DNA of 35,593 nt from Candidatus Gastranaerophilales bacterium (GTDB taxonomy: Bacteria; Cyanobacteriota; Vampirovibrionia; Gastranaerophilales; Gastranaerophilaceae), in NCBI GenBank assembly GCA_944326115.1, contig CALVCQ010000021.1, positions 1-35,593 of the forward strand, given 5' to 3'. The position numbers and the translations under genes were made by a program. Every line of letters starts with the position of its first letter. The stretch's first letter is position 1. The notes beneath the pieces are model-generated. The model was given only the letters and a program-made list of their open reading frames with translations, made no database searches and had not been told where the DNA came from. Of this stretch, positions 16,460 through 25,551 are shown piece by piece.

Positions 16460-18439
16460 TTAGAAAATCATATCCGGATAAGGTGATACATATAAATCAT
16501 TGAATCCTAAGTTTGTTCCTGCCGGCATCTGAGCAAAAAGAGAGGGGTTGTATGCTCCGTACGGGCTGGTAGTGTATTGTGAAGCCTGTGCTGCGGAGGT
16601 TTGTCCTGCTGTTTGAGCGGCTGTACTCTGTTCTGCTTCCTGTTGTGCAGCAGCTGCTTGTTGAGCTTGTACATACTGCAGCATTTGTGCTGCGTTTGCA
16701 AATCCGTTCATTTTTGCATATTCTTCCATTTGTGCTGCTGATTCAAATCCGAGTGACTGTGCTGTTGCGTCGTCTATGCTTCCTTCCAATTGCGGTGCAG
16801 GATTTGCAAGATATGCTGTGCCGTATGCAAGACCTGCATTTGGAAGAGTCTGCTGAGCAGCAATTTTGTAATTTGAGTTTCTAAGTATTGATTTATCTTT
16901 GGCTATTTCATTTTCAATTTTTGCTATTTTTGAAGTGATTGCTTCTTTTTGAGCATCAGTTAAACCTGATTTCTTCAACTCAGACTGTAATCTCATGATT
17001 TCTGCATTTGCGTTTTCTACATTATATTGAGCAATTTCAATTTTTTGTTGTTCTTTCATTCCTTTAAGAATACCTTCGTTAAGTTCAATTTCTTGTTTAA
17101 TTGCACTCTTTCCTTCTTCAGGTGCATTTTTATACTGTTCTTTTAATCTAGCGATAAAATCTTCTTTATTTTTGATTGATTTGTTAAAGTTTACGCTGAA
17201 GTTCTGGTCTGCATTGATATAGCTTTCGTAGAGATTTTCTCTTAACTGAGTTAATCTTGCTTTTTCTGCCGTAGATATTGCTGGGTCAGCCAATTTTGCT
17301 TCTACATCCGTAATCTGTTTTTCAAAAGCTTCTAATTGTTTATTTCTGTAATCATTGTATTGAAGTTTTCCTGTTTCAATATTTCTTTTGTTTGTTAATT
17401 CTGCAATTTTTGCATTGATTTCGTTAACTCTTGATGCTGACGGGTTTGTTGCAAGTTCATCATTAAGAGATTTAATTTGTGCATCGATATCTTTGATATT
17501 TTTATTAATCTTTTGCTCCATTGCATTTACATGGTTTTTGTGACCGTTCTTGTAAGAGAATGCCTTATTAAGATTAGGTTTTGCAGTATTGTTCCAGTAT
17601 CCTTTTATTGCTCTTGCTGATTGGAAAGGATGAGCCAACCCTTTTACTCCGTTCCAGGTTCCTTTGCCTGCAATTTTGAAGCATTCGCCTGTTGCCCTAA
17701 GACTGCTTGTAACAGCATTGCCTTTTGGCACCGGAACTCCGGCAGATTTAAGAGCACCTTTTGCACCGGCTACAGAACCGACTACCGCAGTAGTACCGGA
17801 TCCGATTTCTTGCCATGCTGCGGCAGCTTCTGCATCTGTTTTTGCCGTTGCTGCTTTATAAGCACCTTTTCCGACTTGTACTGCGCCCATTGCTGCTCCT
17901 GCAGCTACCAAAAACGGCGTTGCTGCGCCTCCTGTTGCAACAGTTAAGGCAACAGCACCAGCTGTTACAGCAACGGTTGTCAGTGTCCGTTTCCAGCTAA
18001 AATTGCCGTTTTCATCGCAAACTAATCCTTTAAAGAAATTGCCGACTCCTTTAAAGAAGTTTTTGCATTTTTCTTTACCGCTTATATATCCGTCATCCAA
18101 TCCGTCTTTTACATCGCTGTTGACTGCCTGTGAAGAAACCTGCTGTTGAGAGGCAGTCTGCTGCGCACCTTCTGTTTGAACAGCTCCGGACTGTGCTGTT
18201 GTTTGTACACCTGCAGCAGCTTGAGGAGTAGTAGTTGCTGCTTGTGCAGCCTGTTGCTGTTCGGCACGTTGCAATGCAAGAGCTTCTTGCTGCGCCTGCT
18301 GCTGAGCCTGATAATAGCTAAACAACTGTTCCTGCTGTGCCTGCTGCTGCCTTTGTGCATTTAGCAGCATCAACATATAGTACTGATACATACTGTTTCC
18401 GGTATAATTTTCAGGTAAGCCGAATGGTGATAAACTCAT
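16460..18439 (-). CDS. large Ala/Gln-rich coiled-coil protein, unknown
   Basis: A 659-aa protein, not recognised. Residues 1-120 are Gln/Ala-rich low complexity. A short basic stretch with FFKGVGNFFKG (near 126-137) leads to a long Gly/Ala/Val hydrophobic block (about 148-195) that could insert in a membrane as a hairpin. Residues 295-560 form a long charged coiled coil (Lys/Glu/Ala/Leu). The C-terminal 100 residues are again Ala/Gln-rich, ending in an aromatic tail (DLYVSPYPDMIF). It has no signal peptide. The order hydrophobic hairpin plus coiled coil resembles translocator or pore proteins of secretion systems, but this is shape only. The start at 18439 has gagagga before it; a TTG two codons upstream is less likely. 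Confidence 0.78.
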   Translation of the reverse strand: MSLSPFGLPENYTGNSMYQYYMLMLLNAQRQQQAQQEQLFSYYQAQQQAQQEALALQRAEQQQAAQAATTTPQAAAGVQTTAQSGAVQTEGAQQTASQQQVSSQAVNSDVKDGLDDGYISGKEKCKNFFKGVGNFFKGLVCDENGNFSWKRTLTTVAVTAGAVALTVATGGAATPFLVAAGAAMGAVQVGKGAYKAATAKTDAEAAAAWQEIGSGTTAVVGSVAGAKGALKSAGVPVPKGNAVTSSLRATGECFKIAGKGTWNGVKGLAHPFQSARAIKGYWNNTAKPNLNKAFSYKNGHKNHVNAMEQKINKNIKDIDAQIKSLNDELATNPSASRVNEINAKIAELTNKRNIETGKLQYNDYRNKQLEAFEKQITDVEAKLADPAISTAEKARLTQLRENLYESYINADQNFSVNFNKSIKNKEDFIARLKEQYKNAPEEGKSAIKQEIELNEGILKGMKEQQKIEIAQYNVENANAEIMRLQSELKKSGLTDAQKEAITSKIAKIENEIAKDKSILRNSNYKIAAQQTLPNAGLAYGTAYLANPAPQLEGSIDDATAQSLGFESAAQMEEYAKMNGFANAAQMLQYVQAQQAAAAQQEAEQSTAAQTAGQTSAAQASQYTTSPYGAYNPSLFAQMPAGTNLGFNDLYVSPYPDMIF

Positions 18440-18561
18440 TTCCAATCCTCTCTAAATAAAATTCCTATAAAAGTATATTTAATATCCCTTATTTAAATAA
18501 AAAATTTTTATCAGCAGAAATTGCTTTATTTTTTCAAATATTAAGAAATATTAACCTGCTA

Positions 18562-19887
18562 TTATAAAAACAATGCATGTGCAAAGACTTCTCCAACCTG
18601 ATGGTTGTAGTATCTGCCGTCATCTTTTGTAAAAAGTTCTTTCCAGTGACTTTCTTTAGTCCCGTCAGCAGAATATGAAGGATTGCACATCATCAGATGA
18701 TGCGTGTTTGTGTCATAGCGCAGTGGAAATAAATCTTCCGTCTGCATAAAACTTGGCAGTTTGTCACTAGCTATTTCAAAGCCGAACAGTGCATTCCTTA
18801 TTCTGTTAAGCCTTGTTTCATAGGATATGCCTCCTTCTGTGTTATCGTTTGAAACTTCTACACCCGGTGCGTAGTCTCTGGAGTATTTAAGCCTGTTTGA
18901 CCAGTATTTTACGGTATCAAAGTCATCTACACTTACAAATGCAGTACCGGCATTCAGACCCATCATCCTGTACCGTTCAAAGTCATCCGAGCTTTTTTCT
19001 CCGACAAAGCTTAATGTACTGCAGCCTGAACGGCGTCTTATTTCGTCCGTTATATATTGCATCTGTGCATATTCTGGCAATGCACCCACACCGGTATAAT
19101 TTTGCATATCATATCCGCCTATGTGTTTTGCAGAGTCAACAAAAATTGCTTCAAATCCCAGATTTACAAGTTTTACCATTTCTTGTATATAAAGTTCTTC
19201 GTGTTCAGGATTATTCCATCTGAAATTTTCATCATTTTCATAAGGCTTTGAGACTTTGAGCTGGTCTTCTGAGATAATGGTTCTGAATCCTGTTTTAAGA
19301 CCTCTGAAATGAGCAAGGTCATTAAAAGCTTTGAGCTGTTCTTCCGGTGAAATTTTATCTGCAATATCGAAGTTAATAATATTTTCGCTGTAACCGATAC
19401 CGAGTTTTATACCGTAAATGGAATTTTCTTCCCAGGGTTCTTTATTGTAGCCGTCACCGTATATATTCGGCCAGATTTGAGAAAGTATTATACAGTTTGC
19501 CCAGCTTTTAGCGGAAGGGGGAATTGCCGGAAGTATTTTTATTGCACTGATTATTCCGTTTTTACATCTGTTTCCTTCCATTTCTGCAATTGCACGGTTA
19601 TTTATTTCTATATAATTACCCAATCTTCCCCATTTATCACCGTAATCCGGCGTTTTTATATCATCAGGAAAATTTCTGTAAAAAGTAGTACATTCACAAA
19701 GCGATAGAACAGATTCTATTGTTTTTTTTAAAGGTCTTTGAAGAAGTTCATACGGAAGAATATTAGAAATCCATTGTTTAAGGTTTCCGTCATTTAAAGC
19801 TCTGTACTTGTGTTCTTCACTCCATTTGTCATAATGAAGCGCTATATTGTTTCCGTATGCTTTTAAGAGCTTGTTTACAGTATTCAT
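18562..19887 (-). CDS. remote GH13-like TIM-barrel protein
   Basis: A 441-aa soluble protein without a signal peptide. Several segments mirror the alpha-amylase (GH13) plan. GFEAIFVDSAKHIGGYD matches the strand-4 motif with nucleophile D251 and H255. FVGEKS matches strand 5 with acid E297. VDDFD (321-324) could supply the third acid at strand 7, although the usual NHD is missing. An early NIYGDGY and the PWEENSIYGIKLGIGYSE region resemble substrate-binding loops before the barrel core. Substrate and activity are unknown, and the match is by motif only. It stands alone, apparently with its own promoter region. Confidence 0.7.
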   Translation of the reverse strand: MNTVNKLLKAYGNNIALHYDKWSEEHKYRALNDGNLKQWISNILPYELLQRPLKKTIESVLSLCECTTFYRNFPDDIKTPDYGDKWGRLGNYIEINNRAIAEMEGNRCKNGIISAIKILPAIPPSAKSWANCIILSQIWPNIYGDGYNKEPWEENSIYGIKLGIGYSENIINFDIADKISPEEQLKAFNDLAHFRGLKTGFRTIISEDQLKVSKPYENDENFRWNNPEHEELYIQEMVKLVNLGFEAIFVDSAKHIGGYDMQNYTGVGALPEYAQMQYITDEIRRRSGCSTLSFVGEKSSDDFERYRMMGLNAGTAFVSVDDFDTVKYWSNRLKYSRDYAPGVEVSNDNTEGGISYETRLNRIRNALFGFEIASDKLPSFMQTEDLFPLRYDTNTHHLMMCNPSYSADGTKESHWKELFTKDDGRYYNHQVGEVFAHALFL

Positions 19888-20038
19888 ACGGTCAATATAT
19901 TAAACATATAAGCTAAAAACATCGTATTTTATAACAATTTTTTCTTATTTATACTGCCGATTTGGAGAATATCTAATTACATAATATATAGAGTCTAAAA
20001 ACTTTTTTAGTACAATTTTATGTAAGAAGGAAAAATAA

Positions 20039-21533
20039 ATAAAAATATCAAACCTATCATATCGTGTACCGTCACCCCAATACAGAAGTACTTTTAATGC
20101 AACATCTGATGTTTATAACACAAAGTCAGACAAATGTTATGCTGACAGAAGTAATATTATGTCTTTAAATAATATTGCTTTTCACGGCTTATTTAGTAAT
20201 AATAATCCGACTACGGAAAACAAGCTGAATGCAGCTATTCAAAATCTTGATGATAAAAGTATTTTGATATTTTCTGATGACCTTGACAAAGCAAAAATTG
20301 AATTAAAAAGTCAATTGAAAAACATTGATTTTCTGTATACAATATATTTTTCGTAGAAAACACTCTCGATTATAACAGTTTTGCTGTGTACAAAGACAAA
20401 TCGGATAAATATAAGATTTTTAAAATAAATCCGCTTTCTTCTGTATACTTGCTGGATGGAGGGAAAGACGAAAATAAACTATCCGTAAAAAAGGAATATA
20501 TTGCGACTGCCGACGACACGTCAGATTTGAACAGCGGTAAGTACATAAAAATAAGTTCATACAAAAATGATGCAGTATTTAAGGTTGATTTTAATTCCTG
20601 AAATTTAAAACAAATTTTTGACAGATATGTTGATAAATCATCGTTTTTTGAAAATAAAGAAAATATAGAAAAGTTTAATTCACTGAGATTATCAGTAAAT
20701 ACAAGTTCTCAAAAAATCAATGATATATCAAAAAAATAAAGTTTTCCGATATAGGCGGATTGGATAAACAGATTGAAATGCTGGAAGAAAATGTTGTATT
20801 TCCTATGGTATATCCGTCATTTTATAAAGAATTCAGATTGAACAAAGGGATTCTTTTATACGGACCGCCCAGATGCGGCAAAACAATGCTTGCAAATGCT
20901 TTAGCTAACGAACTCGGAATAAATTTTATAAAAGTTGCAGCCGATGACCTGACAGATGCAAAAGTCGGGCAAACAGAAAAAAACTGGCGTAAGTTATTTA
21001 AACATGCAAGAGAAAATCAGCCCTGTCTGATATTTATTGACGAGTTTGATGCAATAGCAAAACAGCGTTCCGGTTCTGATCAGGCAAGGTATCAGGATAC
21101 AGTTGTTAATCAGCTTCTTGTTTTAACAAATGATATTGAAAAAAGCCAGGATAATGTTTTTGTAATAGCAGCAACAAACAGAGAAGATTTGATAGACAAA
21201 GCTCTTTTAAGCTCCGGCAGATTCGGGCTGAAGATAGAAATCCCCATGCCTGATGTTAAAGGTATAAAACAGATTTTTGATAAAACTAAAAAAGAAAAGC
21301 CTGTAGATAATAATATTGATGAAGATAAACTCTGCGGTATGATGTTTGACAATAAATTTAACGGTTCTGATGTTGTGGAAACATTTTATGCAGCATACAA
21401 AAACGCAATGCGAAGAACAGGTATATACGAAAAAATGAAAAACAGAACACTGACGGAAACAGATAGGCATTCTTTATCTGTTAATCAAGCTGATTTTGAA
21501 AAAGCAATAGAAGAAATTGCCGCACAAAAATAA
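20039..21533 (+). pseudogene. decayed AAA+ ATPase gene (start loss, two frameshifts, one nonsense codon)
   Basis: The remains read as one protein of about 497 codons if four lesions are repaired. The start codon is ATA at 20039 where MKISNLSYR would begin, with the ribosome-binding site aagaagg still in place. A frameshift lies near 20339 (FLYT/NIFFVENT), an in-frame TGA at 20599, and an A-run indel near 20733 restores FSDIGGLDKQ. The last part is a normal AAA+ module: Walker A GPPRCGKT, Walker B LIFIDEFD, a GRFG segment and the C-terminal lid. The N-terminal half has NIAFHG, like other orphans here, and no domain I recognise. The 20760-21533 fragment has no ribosome-binding site. Homopolymer sequencing error could explain the A-run indel, but not the ATA and TGA together. 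Confidence 0.78.
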
Positions 21534-21557
21534 AAAAAAGAGACAGAAAACTGTCTC
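21533..21557 (-). terminator. intrinsic terminator of the AMIN-like gene
   Basis: On the minus strand GAGACAG-TTTT-CTGTCTC (21557 to 21540) is followed by a run of eight T's interrupted only at its end. It lies 55 bases after the stop of the reverse gene. Confidence 0.75.
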
Positions 21558-21612
21558 GTATATTGTTGAGTATCGTCTATTTATTTCTCTCTCATCTTTT
21601 CATTTTTTTGTT

Positions 21613-22815
21613 TTAAACTGATATGCGGTTTGAAATCTGTGCTTTCCGCAAGTTGTCTTTTAAACCTTTAGCAAGATCAGACCTGCCGCTTTTTTCATAA
21701 ATTTTTGTTATTGATTCTAAAAATTTCATACTGTCCATGTCTGCCGCATCAGAAGAGGAATGTGAAACGGGAATCTTCGACTGTTTAAGACTGCCTGTGT
21801 TTGATATTGAAGGTGCTTTCGCTTTTACAGTAGTAGCGGCTTTTGAAGGAACAGGCTTATTAGAAAGAGTTTGTTTTTTTATCGGTGCACCCGCAAGCGG
21901 TTTTCTTCTTGCTATACCTGAGATTCCGTTAGTTGATTGAGGTATAGCTGATGTATAAGGATTTTTCTGGCTCTGACGGTATGCATTCAATCCGTATCCT
22001 GTTTTAATAGGACTTACTGTATTATTAAACTGCATATTATCTGCAAGCCGGCGGTTTAGTCCGATTTCTCTGTCAATTTGAGCCGGTCTTTGAGGAACTA
22101 TGCCGGTAAGACTCCGCTCTTTTTGAGGTGTTTTAATTGCAGCAGCTTTTTTAGGTTTAAACATAAAGGCTGCAATAATAAATATTATGCCGAGAACTGT
22201 CAAAATATTGATATCACCTGATTTTGCTTTATTCACAGCTTTTTTGATATAACTTTTTACTGTTACGAGCATACTTCTTGTAATATGCATTTTTGTCAGT
22301 GTTTCATTAAGTTTCGGATTTGATGTTTGAGAATACTCTGAGTCTTCATCAGAAGCAAATGCCTCCGGGTTATAAACCGGAGTATAACTGGAAACCGGAG
22401 CATTTAATTGAATAGATTGAGATTGTGTATTTACTGCTGGCAAAGATGCTGCGGTTTGAGTTTTTTCAAAATAAAGTTTGCTGTTTGCAATACCTTCACC
22501 TTTAAAAGTAACTTTTATACTGTCTTTTGATGCCGGTGCAATTGTTACATTTTCAACACCTGTTACATCATTGTATACAGTATCTAAATCAGAAGAAGCC
22601 TCTGTGTTTTTAAGCTCTACAGTCATTTTGTTATCAGAGTAAACAGTTTTTTTAATCTGTGCTGCTTCATCTGTTTTAAAAACAATGCCATATCCTGAGT
22701 CCTGTGCATTAATCTGTACTTCCTTCAGGGTATTTGCTGATGCGGCAGAAACAGTAAACAAAACGGCTAATGCTGCCAAAGACAATTTTGTGCTTAAATT
22801 TACGATACTTCTCAT
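21613..22815 (-). CDS. exported AMIN-domain-like protein with one membrane anchor
   Basis: A 400-aa protein. An N-terminal signal peptide (LSLAALAVLFTVSAASA) ends near residue 28. Residues 30-125 are beta-rich and look like an AMIN domain (LKEVQINAQDSGYGIVFKT, then paired strands), the peptidoglycan/secretin-docking module of PilQ-like proteins. A Ser/Pro linker follows, then one membrane segment (near 205-222, ILTVLGIIFIIAAFMF). The C-terminus is basic and Pro/Ser/Lys-rich, ending in a short helix. A periplasmic role at the cell wall or with a pilus secretin is inferred. The start is the ATG at 22815; a TTG seven codons upstream is in frame but less likely. A GGGGAG lies 13 bases before the ATG, rather far. 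Confidence 0.75.
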   Translation of the reverse strand: MRSIVNLSTKLSLAALAVLFTVSAASANTLKEVQINAQDSGYGIVFKTDEAAQIKKTVYSDNKMTVELKNTEASSDLDTVYNDVTGVENVTIAPASKDSIKVTFKGEGIANSKLYFEKTQTAASLPAVNTQSQSIQLNAPVSSYTPVYNPEAFASDEDSEYSQTSNPKLNETLTKMHITRSMLVTVKSYIKKAVNKAKSGDINILTVLGIIFIIAAFMFKPKKAAAIKTPQKERSLTGIVPQRPAQIDREIGLNRRLADNMQFNNTVSPIKTGYGLNAYRQSQKNPYTSAIPQSTNGISGIARRKPLAGAPIKKQTLSNKPVPSKAATTVKAKAPSISNTGSLKQSKIPVSHSSSDAADMDSMKFLESITKIYEKSGRSDLAKGLKDNLRKAQISNRISV

Positions 22816-22865
22816 TACTCTTTTTTTACTCCCCAAGAGTTTGTGTACTCAAACAAATCTTATGC

Positions 22866-22883
22866 CGAATTTTTCTCGGACAA
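22866..22883 (-). repeat. 18-base dispersed repeat, copy 1
   Basis: cgaatttttctcggacaa here is the exact reverse complement of 35172-35189, more than 12 kb away. It lies just upstream of the AMIN-like gene and could be a regulatory site or a fragment of a dispersed repeat. Confidence 0.55.
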
Positions 22884-22923
22884 CTTTTACAATTCAATAA
22901 TACTTTTTCGTCATGCCAAAAAC

Positions 22924-22939
22924 ATCAATCCGGTGATTG
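22924..22939. promoter_or_regulatory. small palindrome in the divergent gap
   Basis: tcaatc (22924-22929) and gattga (22934-22939) around ccgg/t form an interrupted palindrome between two divergent genes. No other support. Confidence 0.22.
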
Positions 22940-23041
22940 AAGCTTTAAAAATATTTTATAGACCAGATGGTTAATATAAATTGCTTGTAACTTTTTATTA
23001 CAAAAATAACAAAAATTTTTATTTCGGGTTATTTTACTAAT

Positions 23042-24430
23042 ATGAATATTTCACCGGTTTTGTTAAATTTCAAAATTCCAGCAATGAATTTTAAAAAGAA
23101 TAATCAAATTGATTATTCTTCTCAGCGGTTTCCTGTGAGAACAAATCCGGTTTGTTACACCGGCGATACATTTGTAAAACAGAATTTGTCAGTACCTTCT
23201 TTCGGTATAATAAACGGTCAAAGAAAGTTCAAAGACCTTGTATTAAAAAAGACAATACACTGTATTTACTGCAACAGACCGTTATTAAGTGATAAAATTC
23301 TTGATAAATTGAAAAGCAGCGGTGTTTTTTCCGGCGGCATAAGAAATTTTTCACAGGAAATGTTTTATTATATTGATTACATGCATCCTACTGAAAAAGA
23401 AGTCTTGAAAAAAATAACTATAATGGCTTTTGATTTTCCGAATATAAGACTTTCTGAAGCTATTAAAAGATTATATCCACAGGCAAATAAAGAATTATTA
23501 GCAGAACAGCTGCCGATAATACAGGAGCTTTCTTCGCTTACTGAAAAACTTCCCCGTGGATTTAAAACAAGATTTAAAAAGCTGTTAAAAATTTCAAAAT
23601 ACAGACTTCTTGAAAGAGAATATATTCCCGATGAATTCAGCGGCAAAGAATTTTCATATAAAATAAAACGTATAGAAGAAACTATAAAAGACAAAACCCT
23701 TGCCCAAAAAATATTAAATTTAACAGAGCCGCTTACCCATCCTGTATTCAAAAAAGCAAATACCCCTCTTGATGAAAAATTTATAGACAAAATTTTAAAT
23801 CTGACACAAACCAGAGACGTTAATAAATCTAATCTTACAAAGTCTGATTTACAGATTATACTAATAGAACAAATAAAAAAATATGCTGAAATATTAAACA
23901 GAAAAGATATAATAAATCTTTGTGATACAGCTATAAAAACAATAGAACAAAAACCGGTAAAAATTAAATTTAGTAATAAAGCCTTTTTGTATGATCTTAA
24001 TGAAGCATTATACGGTTTACAGGATTTTGAGCTGAGAAGCAAAATAAATGCAATAGTCAAGCGGCTGCCAACATCCAGAACCAGTGTAAACGCATTCATA
24101 ACAAAACACGAAATGGCAGCCTCAGATGCAATAGGCTACGATATGCTGCGTCCGTCTATAGTAACAATAGAACACATGAAACCGAAATCTAAAGACGGTG
24201 CCAGTGAATTGTCCAACTATGCACTGGCCTGCGAAAGAGATAATAACAGCCGTTCCAATATAGATATGGAAGACTTTATCGAATCATTCCCTATACAAAA
24301 CCAGAGAAATTATTTTAGAGAAATTTTTGAAGTTGTTAAAAAAGGAAAACTCTCCCGTTCAGATGCAATAGGGATGTTAAACACATTCTGCGAACAAAGC
24401 GGCAGGCAAATAGATATAAATTCTTTATAA
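23042..24430 (+). CDS. HNH-like nuclease protein with a distant N-terminal CxxC
   Basis: A 462-aa protein. The N-terminal 60 residues are low complexity with a PSFGIING motif; then CIYC (C74, C77) resembles the first zinc pair of HNH proteins. Residues 80-370 are helical and insert-like. Near the end, IEHMKPKSKDGASELSN (H378, N392) and CERDNNSRSN (C397, N401, R404) match the HNH core H...P...DG....N...C...N..R. The second CxxC Cys is replaced by D400, and the final His is Asn, as in HNN variants. A DNA-cleaving role is likely but unproven, since the zinc pair lies 300 residues from the core. No signal peptide or good ribosome-binding site is seen. Confidence 0.68.
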   Translation: MNISPVLLNFKIPAMNFKKNNQIDYSSQRFPVRTNPVCYTGDTFVKQNLSVPSFGIINGQRKFKDLVLKKTIHCIYCNRPLLSDKILDKLKSSGVFSGGIRNFSQEMFYYIDYMHPTEKEVLKKITIMAFDFPNIRLSEAIKRLYPQANKELLAEQLPIIQELSSLTEKLPRGFKTRFKKLLKISKYRLLEREYIPDEFSGKEFSYKIKRIEETIKDKTLAQKILNLTEPLTHPVFKKANTPLDEKFIDKILNLTQTRDVNKSNLTKSDLQIILIEQIKKYAEILNRKDIINLCDTAIKTIEQKPVKIKFSNKAFLYDLNEALYGLQDFELRSKINAIVKRLPTSRTSVNAFITKHEMAASDAIGYDMLRPSIVTIEHMKPKSKDGASELSNYALACERDNNSRSNIDMEDFIESFPIQNQRNYFREIFEVVKKGKLSRSDAIGMLNTFCEQSGRQIDINSL

Positions 24431-24475
24431 GGTTAATGACCTGAATTTAAACAAAAAGTTTTAATATAAAAATTT

Positions 24476-25102
24476 TTAAATCTTTTCAAAAAAAGATTTA
24501 TCTTTTTTGCATACGGGGCACACATAAGTATCCGGTTCTTTTGTAATATCACCTTCGTAAATATAGCCGCAAATTTTGCACCTGTAAGCAACAGAAGATT
24601 TTAAATTGTCTTCCTTCAGATAAGTCGGTGCAGCTTTCGGGCTTTTCCCTTTTTTAACTTTATGATAATAAGCATAAGTCATAGGCGAATCCTGTTCCAG
24701 TATATCACCGGCTGTCATTTTTCCGACAAAAACAGTATGCGTTTCAGTTTCAAGTTGTCCTGTCAAATCGCATATTACATAACCTACTGAATTTGTAAGA
24801 ACGGATAAGCCGTCAATTGTAACGGAATTTATTTTTTCAAATTTATCAATATCCCTGCAGGAATTAAAGCCAAATGTCGGGATAATATCATCTTTTACAT
24901 GTTCACCCAATATAGAAACCGCAAATTTTTTAGATTTCTTAATGCATTCGTTTGTGTAATTATTATGATTTATACTTACACACAATGTGTCATAAGTAAT
25001 CTGCATTGCACAATTTGCAATACATCCGACAGGTCTGTCCCCGTCAAGAGTAGTAACTGCGTACACACCGTAAGACAAAAGATTTAAGACCTGATTATTC
25101 AT
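24476..25102 (-). CDS. flavin reductase-rubredoxin fusion (high-molecular-weight rubredoxin-like)
   Basis: A 208-aa cytosolic redox protein. Residues 1-160 are an FMN-binding flavin-reductase-like domain (ALVTTLDG-type start seen as YAVTTLDGDRPVGC). The C-terminal 35 residues are a rubredoxin domain with two Cys pairs, CKIC and CPVC, binding one iron. This domain order is known from Moorella-type high-molecular-weight rubredoxin (Hrb), which passes electrons from NAD(P)H to flavodiiron proteins that reduce oxygen or nitric oxide. That fits an anaerobe protecting itself from oxygen. The start at 25102 is chosen because aaggat stands seven bases before it; a frame six codons longer lacks one. 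No flavodiiron gene is in the window. Confidence 0.88.
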   Translation of the reverse strand: MNNQVLNLLSYGVYAVTTLDGDRPVGCIANCAMQITYDTLCVSINHNNYTNECIKKSKKFAVSILGEHVKDDIIPTFGFNSCRDIDKFEKINSVTIDGLSVLTNSVGYVICDLTGQLETETHTVFVGKMTAGDILEQDSPMTYAYYHKVKKGKSPKAAPTYLKEDNLKSSVAYRCKICGYIYEGDITKEPDTYVCPVCKKDKSFFEKI

Positions 25103-25209
25103 ACAAACATCCTTATGCAATAATAACTACTTTTTAATTTTATCATTAATTTTTTATCTTTTGCTAAATTCTTTACGGTAAAAAAAAAATATGCTATTTT
25201 ATTGATGTT

Positions 25210-25551
25210 ATGAACAAATATGTACGCTGGTATGATAAAGATCCTGATTTAAGTCATCTAATGGCTTTTATTGAGAACCTTTCCGAAGATATAAGAGAAG
25301 AGATTGCACAGGATCTAATTCAAATTATCCTAAGCGAAATAAAGACAAATAAAGACGGCGAAATTTCAATGCTTTCTGAAAATAAAATTACAGAATACCG
25401 CAGATGGTATGATAAAAATATTTCTTTGCATTCCGCCGTAGAAATAATAAAGAATCTTGATACCGATAAAAGAAAAGAAATAATAGCATTGTTGATGGAA
25501 TCTATTGTACAAATACTGGCGGAATATAATAATGGATTACAAACAGAATAA
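25210..25551 (+). CDS. small protein made of two copies of a WYDK-helix repeat
   Basis: A 113-aa protein. Residues 4-41 and 63-103 are copies of one module: Y-x-R-W-Y-D-K, a short turn, an acidic/hydrophobic helix around IENL/IKNL, then K/R-E-E-I-A and an amphipathic helix (LIQIIL/SIVQIL). The linker is Lys/Asp/Ser-rich. I know no family. Its last 20 bases overlap the start of the short-chain dehydrogenase gene, so they are co-translated. Confidence 0.72.
   Translation: MNKYVRWYDKDPDLSHLMAFIENLSEDIREEIAQDLIQIILSEIKTNKDGEISMLSENKITEYRRWYDKNISLHSAVEIIKNLDTDKRKEIIALLMESIVQILAEYNNGLQTE

Noticed and set aside
20760-21533. Intact AAA+ ATPase gene starting at 20760
   Set aside because: The first codon is an internal TTG in the FSDIGGLDKQ motif with no ribosome-binding site; upstream coding remains in other frames show it is part of a pseudogene.
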